The position numbers and the translations under genes are program-made. A stretch of DNA of 31,064 nucleotides from an uncultured Pseudomonadota bacterium (GTDB lineage: Bacteria > Pseudomonadota > Alphaproteobacteria > RF32 > CAG-239): contig CASFLB010000003.1 in NCBI GenBank assembly GCA_949295395.1, positions 1-31,064 on the forward strand, written 5' to 3'. Of the stretch, positions 24,733 to 31,064 are shown piece after piece. The notes under the pieces are model-generated. The model saw only the letters and a list, made by a program, of their open reading frames with translations. It did not search any database and was not told the origin of the DNA. Within the stretch, counting starts at the first letter, position 1. Every line of letters begins with the position of its first letter.

Positions 24733-25122
24733 CTATTTTTTGTTTGGAATATCACAGGTATTTGTTTCTGTTAGGATGTAATGATCCGACAAATTGCCGA
24801 TTATTTTATTCATGTGATTATCCAATTTACGAACTTGCCCTTCTTCAAGCTGAAAATATGAAATCTCCATGCTTTCTGAATTTAAGGTTAAAACATTATC
24901 ATCACTAATGCTATATGTTCCCGAATCGGCAAAAACCGTTGTGCTTTTATCGACATAAACACTTTCCATCTCAAAGGTACCATTCGGATTTAAGGTCAAC
25001 TCCGTTGCAATTCCTGGGCCATCAGCTGCCGGTAAAACGCCGGTATAGGTTGCGCAAAGCTTGTGGCTGGCACAGGCGCTTAGCCCGATCAATCCTAAGG
25101 CTGCAATCAAGACTTTTTTCAT
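24733..25122 (-). CDS. NlpE-like lipoprotein lacking the CxxC motif
   Basis: The 129-residue protein has a signal peptide and lipobox LSAC with Cys17, so it is lipidated. The mature part reads like the N-terminal domain of NlpE, the outer-membrane lipoprotein that activates the Cpx envelope response in E. coli: YTGVLPAADGPGI (26-38), then LTLNPNGTFEME, and GTYSISDDNVLTL. NlpE normally has CADC where this protein has AADG, so the redox cysteines of the N-domain are gone; one Cys remains near the end (NTCDIP). The C-terminal NlpE domain is absent. It lies 39 bp after era with its own terminator, so it may be in that operon. Confidence 0.75.
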   Translation of the reverse strand: MKKVLIAALGLIGLSACASHKLCATYTGVLPAADGPGIATELTLNPNGTFEMESVYVDKSTTVFADSGTYSISDDNVLTLNSESMEISYFQLEEGQVRKLDNHMNKIIGNLSDHYILTETNTCDIPNKK

Positions 25123-25161
25123 GTTTTCCTCCTTATGATGTTTTTTTCTTAAATTTATTTC

Positions 25162-26088
25162 TTAGGCGTTAAAATTCAAGCCCCACTCACTGTAACGCGC
25201 CGGATCATCGACCCAATTTTCTCGAACTTTGACATATAAAAACAGATGTATCCGCTCGTCTAACAAACGCTCGATTTCCTGACGTGCCGCCTGCCCGATT
25301 TTTTTTATCATCGTACCACCCTTGCCTAACACAATTATCTTTTGGCTTTCTCTCTGAACATAAATCGTCATCTCGGCTCGTACCGAATTGTCTGCCCTTC
25401 TTTGCCACAATTCCGGCTCAACCGTCAGTTCATAAGGTATTTCTTGCTGCAAATATAAGAAAAGCTTTTCACGCACAATCTCGGCCGCCAATAATTTTAA
25501 GGGCATATCCGACATCTGCTCTTCGGGATAATACCACGGACTTTCAGGCAAATGTTCGGCCAAGTAAGCATAAAACTCATCGGTATGCTCGCCCTTGGTT
25601 GCCGACATCATAAACGTTTCTTCAAACGGATACCTTCCGTTTAAGTCTGCGCTTAACTCTAAAAGTTTTTCTTTTTTGATTAAGTCAATTTTATTCAAGA
25701 CCAAAACTGCTGGTGTTTTCTTTTCCTTCAAGGCCTCAATAATTGCCTCAACCTGCGTATCCACACCTTTATGGGCATCAACCACCAAAACTGTTATATC
25801 AGCATCACCGACGCCGCTCCATGCCGAAGCCACCATGGCTCGATCCAACCTTCTTTTGGGCTTAAATATCCCTGGAGTGTCAAGGAAAATAATTTGACTG
25901 TTCTTATATATCCCTATGCCTTTCACCATCGTGCGGGTTGTTTGTTCTTTGGGCGAAACAATTGAAACCTTTGACCCGACAAAGTTATTGGTAATGGTTG
26001 ACTTTCCGGCATTTGGTGCTCCGATTAAGGCGACAAAGCCACAACGAGTTGCCGGCTCTTTGTCGGCAGTTTTTTTCTTATTTACCAT
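25162..26088 (-). CDS. era: GTPase Era
   Basis: Era is an essential GTPase that binds the 3' end of 16S rRNA and checks 30S maturation. The 308-residue protein has the P-loop GAPNAGKST at 23-31, the switch region ending TTRT, DTPG in LDTPGI, and NKID (about 137-140). The C-terminal KH domain (about 205-300) has the VRAEMTIYVQRES and GKGGTMIKKIG motifs. It overlaps the rnc stop by 11 bp, consistent with translational coupling in the widespread rnc–era pair. Nothing unusual is seen. Confidence 0.97.
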   Translation of the reverse strand: MVNKKKTADKEPATRCGFVALIGAPNAGKSTITNNFVGSKVSIVSPKEQTTRTMVKGIGIYKNSQIIFLDTPGIFKPKRRLDRAMVASAWSGVGDADITVLVVDAHKGVDTQVEAIIEALKEKKTPAVLVLNKIDLIKKEKLLELSADLNGRYPFEETFMMSATKGEHTDEFYAYLAEHLPESPWYYPEEQMSDMPLKLLAAEIVREKLFLYLQQEIPYELTVEPELWQRRADNSVRAEMTIYVQRESQKIIVLGKGGTMIKKIGQAARQEIERLLDERIHLFLYVKVRENWVDDPARYSEWGLNFNA

Positions 26089-26755
26089 GGCTCGGCAAGC
26101 TCCTTATTTTTTCAAGCATTTTATGGGCGGCATCTTGTTCGGCCAGTTTTTTGCTTTTACCCATTCCAATTTCTTCCCAATTTGAACCTAGTCTGACAGC
26201 TATGTGAAAAATCGGCTCATGTTCCGAACCTTCTCTTTTTATAACCTCATACACCGGCATCTCTAGCCCTTTGATGTGGGACATCTCCTGCAATGCCGTC
26301 TTGTCATCTTTGGGCGGAAGAATGGCTTTATGAAGCTGTTTTTCCCAATGTTTGTGTACATAAGCAAAAGCTTCGTTCGCCCCGCTCTCTAAAAAGATTG
26401 CTCCGATGATTGCCTCACCAACATCACATAATACGTTATCATTTTCTCGTATATCCTCTGTGGCAATTCGAACTTTTTTATCAATTCCTAAGCGGCGAGA
26501 AACTTCAGCCACCGTTTCTTTGCAAACCAAAGCCGTATGACGTTGTGATAAGCTCCCTTCCGGCTCATTCTTAAATTCTTTATACAACATTTCCGCAACG
26601 GCCAAACCTAGCACACGGTCACCTAAAAATTCTAAACGCTCATAATTTTCTTCAATATTGCCCGTGATACTACTATGCGTTAACGCTTGCTTTAAAAGAC
26701 TTTTATGCTTGAAATTATATTCTAAAGCCGTTTCTAAATCCTCATATCCGTTCAT
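26078..26755 (-). CDS. rnc: Ribonuclease III
   Basis: RNase III cleaves double-stranded RNA, including rRNA precursors. The 225-residue enzyme has the signature ERLEFLGDRVL (39-49, with D46 metal-binding), the second acidic motif DVGEAIIGAIFLE (D111 and E114), and a C-terminal double-stranded RNA-binding domain (about 155-222) ending in the KLAEQDAA motif. It starts 14 bp after the lepB stop and overlaps era. A long hairpin that would make a good RNase III substrate lies at the 5' side of lepB in the same transcript, which could mean self-regulation. Confidence 0.97.
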   Translation of the reverse strand: MNGYEDLETALEYNFKHKSLLKQALTHSSITGNIEENYERLEFLGDRVLGLAVAEMLYKEFKNEPEGSLSQRHTALVCKETVAEVSRRLGIDKKVRIATEDIRENDNVLCDVGEAIIGAIFLESGANEAFAYVHKHWEKQLHKAILPPKDDKTALQEMSHIKGLEMPVYEVIKREGSEHEPIFHIAVRLGSNWEEIGMGKSKKLAEQDAAHKMLEKIRSLPSHGK

Positions 26756-26769
26756 ATCGGCTCCTTTTT

Positions 26770-27501
26770 CTAGTTTATTTTATCAAACATTCGGCTCCAA
26801 CGAATCTGCCGTGGTAAATTCCAAAGTTTGTACCACGGGCCGCCATTGCTATCATATGAAAAGAACAGAACTCGTGCTTTTCCAACCAAATTTTCAAACG
26901 GAACAAAGCCGACATTTACGCGACTATCATCAGAACGGTCACGGTTGTCGCCCATCATGAAATAATTTCCCTCAGGAACGGTTAACTCCGGCACATCATC
27001 ATAAATTTCTGAATCCGATACCTCAATTATATTATGCTTAACGCCATTGGGCAATGTTTCAATATATTGCCGAAAACGCTCAACATTTCCGTACTTATCT
27101 CTTAACACAAAGTCATCAATCGGCTCTCGCTCGACCAGAACTCCGTTAATGTATAAACGCCCATTTTCTAACTTTATCTTATCTCCGGGAAGGCCTATCA
27201 CACGTTTGATATAATCGGTCTTGTTATCTTGCGGAAATTTGAAAACCACAACATCACCTCTTTGCGGTTCATCTGACCATATTCGGCCATTGAATAAGGG
27301 CATGCTAAACGGAAAAGAATGCTTTGAATAGCCGTAGGTGTATTTTGAAACAAACAAAAAGTCGCCGACATAAAGCGACGGATACATTGACCCTGACGGT
27401 ATCTTAAACGGCTCATACAAAAAAGTGCGAATGACAACCGCTATTAATATCGCATAAACAATCGTTTTTATTGTTTCTGCCAGACTTTCTTCTTTTTCCA
27501 T
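26770..27501 (-). CDS. lepB: Signal peptidase I
   Basis: LepB cuts signal peptides from exported proteins on the periplasmic side of the inner membrane. The 243-residue protein has one N-terminal membrane helix (about 10-28), the SGSMYPSL box with catalytic Ser38, RGDVVVFKFP (81-90), and the general base Lys99 in YIKRVIGLPGD. The MGDNRDRSDDSR box completes the fold (about 187-198). GAGGAAAA precedes the ATG. In the operon it follows acpS across a 71-bp gap filled by a long inverted repeat. Confidence 0.97.
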   Translation of the reverse strand: MEKEESLAETIKTIVYAILIAVVIRTFLYEPFKIPSGSMYPSLYVGDFLFVSKYTYGYSKHSFPFSMPLFNGRIWSDEPQRGDVVVFKFPQDNKTDYIKRVIGLPGDKIKLENGRLYINGVLVEREPIDDFVLRDKYGNVERFRQYIETLPNGVKHNIIEVSDSEIYDDVPELTVPEGNYFMMGDNRDRSDDSRVNVGFVPFENLVGKARVLFFSYDSNGGPWYKLWNLPRQIRWSRMFDKIN

Positions 27502-27513
27502 TTTTCCTCGCTT

Positions 27514-27573
27514 TCGCTTAAAAGCGATTATCTTAGATAAATCTGCCGAGTGGCAATTTTATCTAAAATAATC
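27514..27573 (-). promoter_or_regulatory. 48-nt hairpin (RNase III-like substrate) plus small palindrome before lepB
   Basis: Positions 27526-27573 form a nearly perfect inverted repeat. On the minus strand: 6 bp (27526-27531/27568-27573), a G·U (27532/27567), 9 bp (27533-27541/27558-27566), one A×A mismatch, a second G·U and an A-U, then GCC/GGC with a 4-nt loop. That is about 21 pairs. The non-canonical pairs are wobble only on the transcribed strand. No T run follows on the minus strand, so it is not a terminator. A separate 14-bp palindrome TCGCTTAAAAGCGA lies at 27514-27527, next to the lepB ribosome-binding site. Confidence 0.6.
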
Positions 27574-27980
27574 TATCCTAATTGTTCAATAATGACGACC
27601 GCTTGCGCCCATGGATAATCGTCACTTATGCTTAAGTGTATACCGCCCGATTTACCGCCGCAGAGCTTTTGATATTGCTCCAAAGCCTTGCCGGAAAGCA
27701 CAATCTCAGGCTTGCCTTCTTTGTTGTGTATGGTTTGTATCTGACTTAAATATATACCATTGCGAAAACCTGTTCCCAATGCTTTTGAACAAGCTTCCTT
27801 TGCCGCAAAACGCTTGGCCACGCTAGCCGCATATTCTTGCGGTGATATAAACTCTTTTTTCTCGAGTTCTATTTTTTCTTCTTTTCCTAAGGCTCGGTCA
27901 ATCAAACGGTGCCCATAGGCCTTTATTGAACGTTCAAATCTTGAAATATTTGTGATATCTGATCCTATTCCGATAATCAT
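27573..27980 (-). CDS. acpS: Holo-[acyl-carrier-protein] synthase
   Basis: AcpS transfers 4'-phosphopantetheine from CoA to acyl carrier protein, needed for fatty acid synthesis. The 135-residue protein has the N-terminal GIGSDI motif with metal ligand D8, and RFAAKEACSKALG with K61 and E62. Length is typical. AGGAAAGC precedes the ATG, which lies 12 bp after the rsh stop. The stop codon at 27573 touches the long hairpin before lepB. Commonly, pdxJ lies between rsh and acpS in alphaproteobacteria; it is absent here. Confidence 0.95.
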   Translation of the reverse strand: MIIGIGSDITNISRFERSIKAYGHRLIDRALGKEEKIELEKKEFISPQEYAASVAKRFAAKEACSKALGTGFRNGIYLSQIQTIHNKEGKPEIVLSGKALEQYQKLCGGKSGGIHLSISDDYPWAQAVVIIEQLG

Positions 27981-27992
27981 AAGCTTTCCTTT

Positions 27993-30143
27993 CTATTGTG
28001 CTGAACGTGCCACATAACTAACCACTCGGCTTGCTTTTAGTGCCGCTATTATATCATTTAGGTGTTTGACATCCTTAACTTCAACATCGACTAAGAGTTC
28101 AAAATAGCTGACCGTGCGATAAACGATATTTAAATTTGAAATATTGCCGTTGTTGCGCGCCACTAAATTTGATAAATCAGCCAAAGCTCCGGGTTCATTC
28201 GCCAACATAATTTTTAAGCGCCCGACGTGCGTTTCATTTTCGGCCTCATCTCCCCAGGCAATATCCAGCCAACGCTCCGGCTCATCTGCAAATTTTTCTA
28301 GCACTTTGCAATCGATGGTATGAACAGCCACGCCTTTACCGGTGGTAACAATACCGACAATTCTATCTCCCGGCAAGGGGTGACAACAACCGGCAAAATG
28401 CACAGCCATTCCAGGGACCAGCCCCTTTATCTTCAGTGGCTCTCCTTTGCTTTTGTTCTTTTTTAAAACATTTTTTAAGCTCGGAACTTTTATTGCTTTT
28501 ACAACTTTTTCTAATTTTGATTGTTTGTAGGCCGGATAAACCGCGCGCAAAACATCCCAGCCGGTTATTAAACCCTCTCCAACTTTGGCGTAAATGTCAT
28601 CTATTGATTCTGCCTCAAAATTCGGCATAACGTTCACCAACGCTTTTTCGGAGAACTCCAGTTTTTCTCCCTTAAACTGGCGATCCAAAATATCCTTACC
28701 GAGCGCAATAAATTGGTCTCTTTTATGGGCACGGACATAGCGTCTGATGGCGGCTTTTGCCTTGCCTGTAACAACAAAACGTTCCCATTCGGTTGAGGGA
28801 TGTTGCGCCTTGGAGGTTAAAACCTCTACCTGATCACCGTTTTGCAAAACCGTTCTTAAGGGCTTTATTTCACCGTTAATCTTGGCGCCGACACAGGTAT
28901 CGCCGACCGAAGAGTGAACCGCATAGGCAAAATCAACCGGCGTTGAATTTATGGGCAAACCTATCAAATCACCTTTTGGGGTAAAACAGAAAACCTGATC
29001 ATTGTACATTTCAAGCTTGGTGTTTTCCAAAAACTCTTCCGGATTTTGGGCTTGTTCCAAAATCTCAAGCAATTCTCTAATCCAGCGGAAATTACGGCCT
29101 TCAACTTTTTGCCCTTGCTTATAAGCCCAATGCGCTGCCACACCTTTTTCAGCGATTTCATGCATTTCATGTGTTCGTATCTGAATCTCAATTCGGGTAT
29201 TTTCAGGACCAATGACACCCGTGTGAATTGACTTATAACCATTGGGTTTTGGCGTGGAAATATAGTCCTTAAACCGACGCGGTATCATATGATATTTGCT
29301 GTGTATGACACCCAAGGCTTGATAGCATGCCCCAATATCATCCACGCAAATTCGGAAAGCCATGATATCAAGCAACTGTTCAAAGGATGCATTCTTTTGC
29401 TGCATTTTCCGCCAAATTGAGTATGGCGTTTTTTCTCGTCCCGTTACTGTGGCTTTTATGCCGTTTTCTTCCATGTCTTTTTGCAATTGTTCAATTATCT
29501 TTGGGACGATATTGCTGTCTTTTTCGCGCAAGAAATTCAAACGAGCTACAATAGAATCGTGAGCTTCTTTATGCAATTCCGCAAAAGCAATCTCTTCCAG
29601 TTCGCTTTTTATTTCCTGCATACCGATACGTTCGGCCAAAGGCGCATAAATATCTAAGGTCTCCTTAGCGATGCGCGCCCTCTTTTCCGGTTTACAGAAA
29701 TGAAGTGTGCGCATATTATGCAATCTATCCGCCAATTTTATTAATAATACGCGGATATCATCCGACATGGCCAATAAAAGCTTGCGAAAATTTTCTGCCT
29801 GTTTACTGCTACCTGACTTCTGCTCAATCATGGCCAACTTCGTGACACCGTCAACAATCGCCGCCACTTGTTTGCCGAAAAGCTGCTGTATTTCTTCAAC
29901 CGTTGTATCGGTGTCTTCAACCGTATCATGCAACAAACCGGCAATTATTGACGCACAGTCGAGCTTAAACTTAGTTAAGATACCGGCCACTTCTATTGGA
30001 TGTGAGTAATAAGGGTCACCAGATTCTCTTAGCTGCGCCCCATGCTTTTTCATGGCAAAGACATAAGCCCGGTTGAGCGCGTCTTCGTCAGCATCCGGAT
30101 CATAAGATTTTACTAATTCGACTAATTCATACTGTCTTAACAT
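27993..30143 (-). CDS. rsh: Bifunctional (p)ppGpp synthetase/hydrolase (Rsh)
   Basis: Rsh makes and degrades the alarmone (p)ppGpp in the stringent response. The 716-residue protein has all parts: the HD hydrolase domain with SHP (47-49), HDTVEDT (72-78) and the LIKLADRLHNMR motif (134-145); the synthetase domain with GREKTPYS (235-242), the motif RFKD at 290-293, NGYKSIHT (301-308) and IQIRTHEMHEIAE; then a TGS domain (about 390-450) and a C-terminal ACT domain (about 640-716). RFKD is of the RxKD type, typical of bifunctional proteins and different from the ExDD of E. coli RelA. The intact HD motif supports hydrolase activity. It lies after rpoZ, separated by a terminator-like hairpin. Confidence 0.97.
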   Translation of the reverse strand: MLRQYELVELVKSYDPDADEDALNRAYVFAMKKHGAQLRESGDPYYSHPIEVAGILTKFKLDCASIIAGLLHDTVEDTDTTVEEIQQLFGKQVAAIVDGVTKLAMIEQKSGSSKQAENFRKLLLAMSDDIRVLLIKLADRLHNMRTLHFCKPEKRARIAKETLDIYAPLAERIGMQEIKSELEEIAFAELHKEAHDSIVARLNFLREKDSNIVPKIIEQLQKDMEENGIKATVTGREKTPYSIWRKMQQKNASFEQLLDIMAFRICVDDIGACYQALGVIHSKYHMIPRRFKDYISTPKPNGYKSIHTGVIGPENTRIEIQIRTHEMHEIAEKGVAAHWAYKQGQKVEGRNFRWIRELLEILEQAQNPEEFLENTKLEMYNDQVFCFTPKGDLIGLPINSTPVDFAYAVHSSVGDTCVGAKINGEIKPLRTVLQNGDQVEVLTSKAQHPSTEWERFVVTGKAKAAIRRYVRAHKRDQFIALGKDILDRQFKGEKLEFSEKALVNVMPNFEAESIDDIYAKVGEGLITGWDVLRAVYPAYKQSKLEKVVKAIKVPSLKNVLKKNKSKGEPLKIKGLVPGMAVHFAGCCHPLPGDRIVGIVTTGKGVAVHTIDCKVLEKFADEPERWLDIAWGDEAENETHVGRLKIMLANEPGALADLSNLVARNNGNISNLNIVYRTVSYFELLVDVEVKDVKHLNDIIAALKASRVVSYVARSAQ

Positions 30144-30182
30144 CTACTGGCTACCTACTTCTTAAAATCTCGCGCTCAATCA

Positions 30183-30250
30183 CAAAAAAAATCCGGCTTA
30201 CAGCTGTTGCGATTCGCACTTGAATGTAATTGCAACAATTATAAACCGGA
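30183..30250 (-). terminator. Long terminator between rpoZ and rsh
   Basis: Reading the minus strand, CCGGTTTATA pairs with TGTAAGCCGG (10 bp, two G·U), then, after a mismatch, TTGTTGC with GCAACAG (7 pairs, one wobble), around a loop of about 20 nt. A run of eight T follows the outer stem. Wobble pairs exist only on the transcribed strand. It should end most rpoZ transcripts or act as an attenuator, since no separate rsh promoter was seen. Confidence 0.7.
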
Positions 30251-30277
30251 GAACCTTAAAAAATGTTGAATCGGAGA

Positions 30278-30760
30278 TTATTCTTCCTCGTCAAAATCTC
30301 CGCCCATGTCGTCGCCCATATCAAGCGCGTCATCATCCAACATATCATCATCCAATGACAAATCCGAATCGGCATTACCGTCTAAATCCAAATCATCATC
30401 CGAATCATGAATCTGCATTGCATCGTCAACATCAGCTGCATCAAGAGCCACAGCTGAGAACTGTTCGTCCAAATCAGCCAACTCTTTTTCGGCGGCCAAA
30501 ATTTCGAGCTCTTCTTCCTCGGGCTCTTCAACCTCAACATATTTTTGAAGACCAAGAACCAAAGATTTTTGTAATTCTTCAATATTGACCGTGCCTTCAG
30601 CAATTTCACGCAAGGCAATTACCGGATTTTTATCATTATCTTTTGAAACCGTAATCGGAGCGCCGGCGCTGATATCCTTAGCGCGTTGAGCGGCAACCAT
30701 CAGAAGTTCATAGCGGTTTGGAATTTTTTCAACACAATCTTCGACTGTTACGCGTGCCAT
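30278..30760 (-). CDS. rpoZ: RNA polymerase omega subunit with long acidic tail
   Basis: Omega helps assemble RNA polymerase and, in E. coli, contributes to a (p)ppGpp site. The N-terminal part is typical: MARVTVEDCVEKIPNR (1-16), FELL-like YELLMVAAQRAKDI (18-31) and NPVIALREIAEGTV (45-58). The protein runs to 160 residues, longer than most. The tail from about 75 is dominated by Asp and Glu, ending in GGDFDEEE. It is next to rsh, the usual pairing in proteobacteria. The acidic tail could contact basic regions of the polymerase or mimic nucleic acid; that is inference. Confidence 0.93.
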   Translation of the reverse strand: MARVTVEDCVEKIPNRYELLMVAAQRAKDISAGAPITVSKDNDKNPVIALREIAEGTVNIEELQKSLVLGLQKYVEVEEPEEEELEILAAEKELADLDEQFSAVALDAADVDDAMQIHDSDDDLDLDGNADSDLSLDDDMLDDDALDMGDDMGGDFDEEE

Positions 30761-30801
30761 TTTCTTTTACCTTATGAAAAATTTTTAATTCTGAATTAGA
30801 C

Positions 30802-30829
30802 TTTATACTTGTTTTTGCAAAAATTGCAA
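30802..30829 (-). promoter_or_regulatory. Candidate rpoZ promoter
   Basis: Reading the minus strand, TTGCAA (30824-30829) and TATAAA (30802-30807) are separated by 16 bp, giving a start near 30795 and a short leader before the AAGGT ribosome-binding site. A second TTGCAA (30815-30820) makes a short repeat here. Confidence 0.45.
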
Positions 30830-30839
30830 GCTTTTTTTC

Positions 30840-31064
30840 GATAAAAAAATCTAAACACCTCACAAAAAGACAAAATATCTTTTCGCAGGGTGCGCTATCT
30901 TATGTTTTATTTGCTAAATAGCAAGGACAGAGGGAACCTTGCGCTCTCATAAAGGCAAAATTTTGGCATAAACTTCCACTAGCTAACGCAAGTGGTATTA
31001 CCTGTTCCGAACTACGTTCGCCCTGCCCAAAGGCTTCGCAAGCCTAACGGCTGGGCAGGTATGT
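30840..31064. other. Gene-free, hairpin-rich end of window; possible ncRNA or repeat
   Basis: No credible coding frame is present. The last 145 bases contain several stems: GCAAGG/CCTTGC (30921-30926/30937-30942), CCACT/AGTGG (30976-30980/30991-30995), CGAAC/GTTCG (31008-31012/31016-31020), and a large CCTGCCCA/TGGGCAGG (31022-31029/31052-31059) enclosing AGGCTT/AAGCCT (31031-31036/31040-31045). The stems are exact, so the strand cannot be told from wobble pairs. It may be a structured RNA or a dispersed palindromic repeat continuing outside. It lacks recognisable RNase P, tmRNA or 4.5S RNA signatures. Confidence 0.4.

Noticed and set aside
30921..30942. tRNA-like T arm in the right-edge hairpin array
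   Set aside because: The stem is 6 bp with a 10-nt loop and lacks the TTCRA loop, acceptor stem and D arm.

Overview
The window looks like chromosome from a low-GC, probably anaerobic alphaproteobacterium. Three gene orders support this: prmC–DUF4167–clpB (DUF4167 is essentially alphaproteobacterial), rpoZ–rsh–acpS–lepB–rnc–era, and ffh–rpsP–rimM–trmD–rplS. The stringent-response protein is a single bifunctional Rsh. A monomeric [FeFe]-hydrogenase points to a fermentative, oxygen-poor habitat such as an animal gut; that lifestyle is inference. No phage, plasmid, CRISPR or rRNA genes are visible.

Layout. 1-865: a terminator from an upstream unit, a roughly 180-nt rod-like RNA that I read as 6S RNA, and a small lipoprotein. 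864-7346 (minus): two unknown genes, clpB, a membrane-anchored metallophosphoesterase, the DUF4167 protein and prmC. 7343-10907 (minus): three signalling genes feeding into prmC. They are a histidine-kinase-like protein with a receiver but no phosphoacceptor histidine region, then two tandem proteins with degenerate GGDEF/EAL-like folds. 10950-15886 (mostly plus): [FeFe]-hydrogenase, UDP-glucose dehydrogenase, a DMT-type membrane protein (minus) and a GT2 glycosyltransferase. 15888-20832 (minus): tRNA-Thr(CGU), murD, a large MscS channel, and an aspartate-semialdehyde dehydrogenase homologue that has lost its catalytic residues. 20949-24672 (minus): the ffh to rplS translation/secretion operon with a good sigma70 promoter and a structured leader. 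24695-30829 (minus): an NlpE-like lipoprotein, era, rnc, lepB, acpS, rsh and rpoZ. The last ~220 bases hold no gene but several hairpins, and the element may run past the window edge.

How the genes work together. Most of the window is housekeeping: protein export and translation (ffh, lepB, rpsP, rplS, trmD, rimM, prmC, era, rnc), stress (clpB, rsh, rpoZ, 6S RNA) and envelope (murD, MscS, ugd, GT2). The least ordinary points are the kinase-like/pseudo-EAL cassette transcribed into prmC; the catalytically dead ASD homologue; a 48-nt, 21-bp hairpin in the leader of lepB-rnc-era that looks like an RNase III substrate; and the 6S-like RNA. All functional calls come from reading motifs and gene order. 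No database search or folding program was run.
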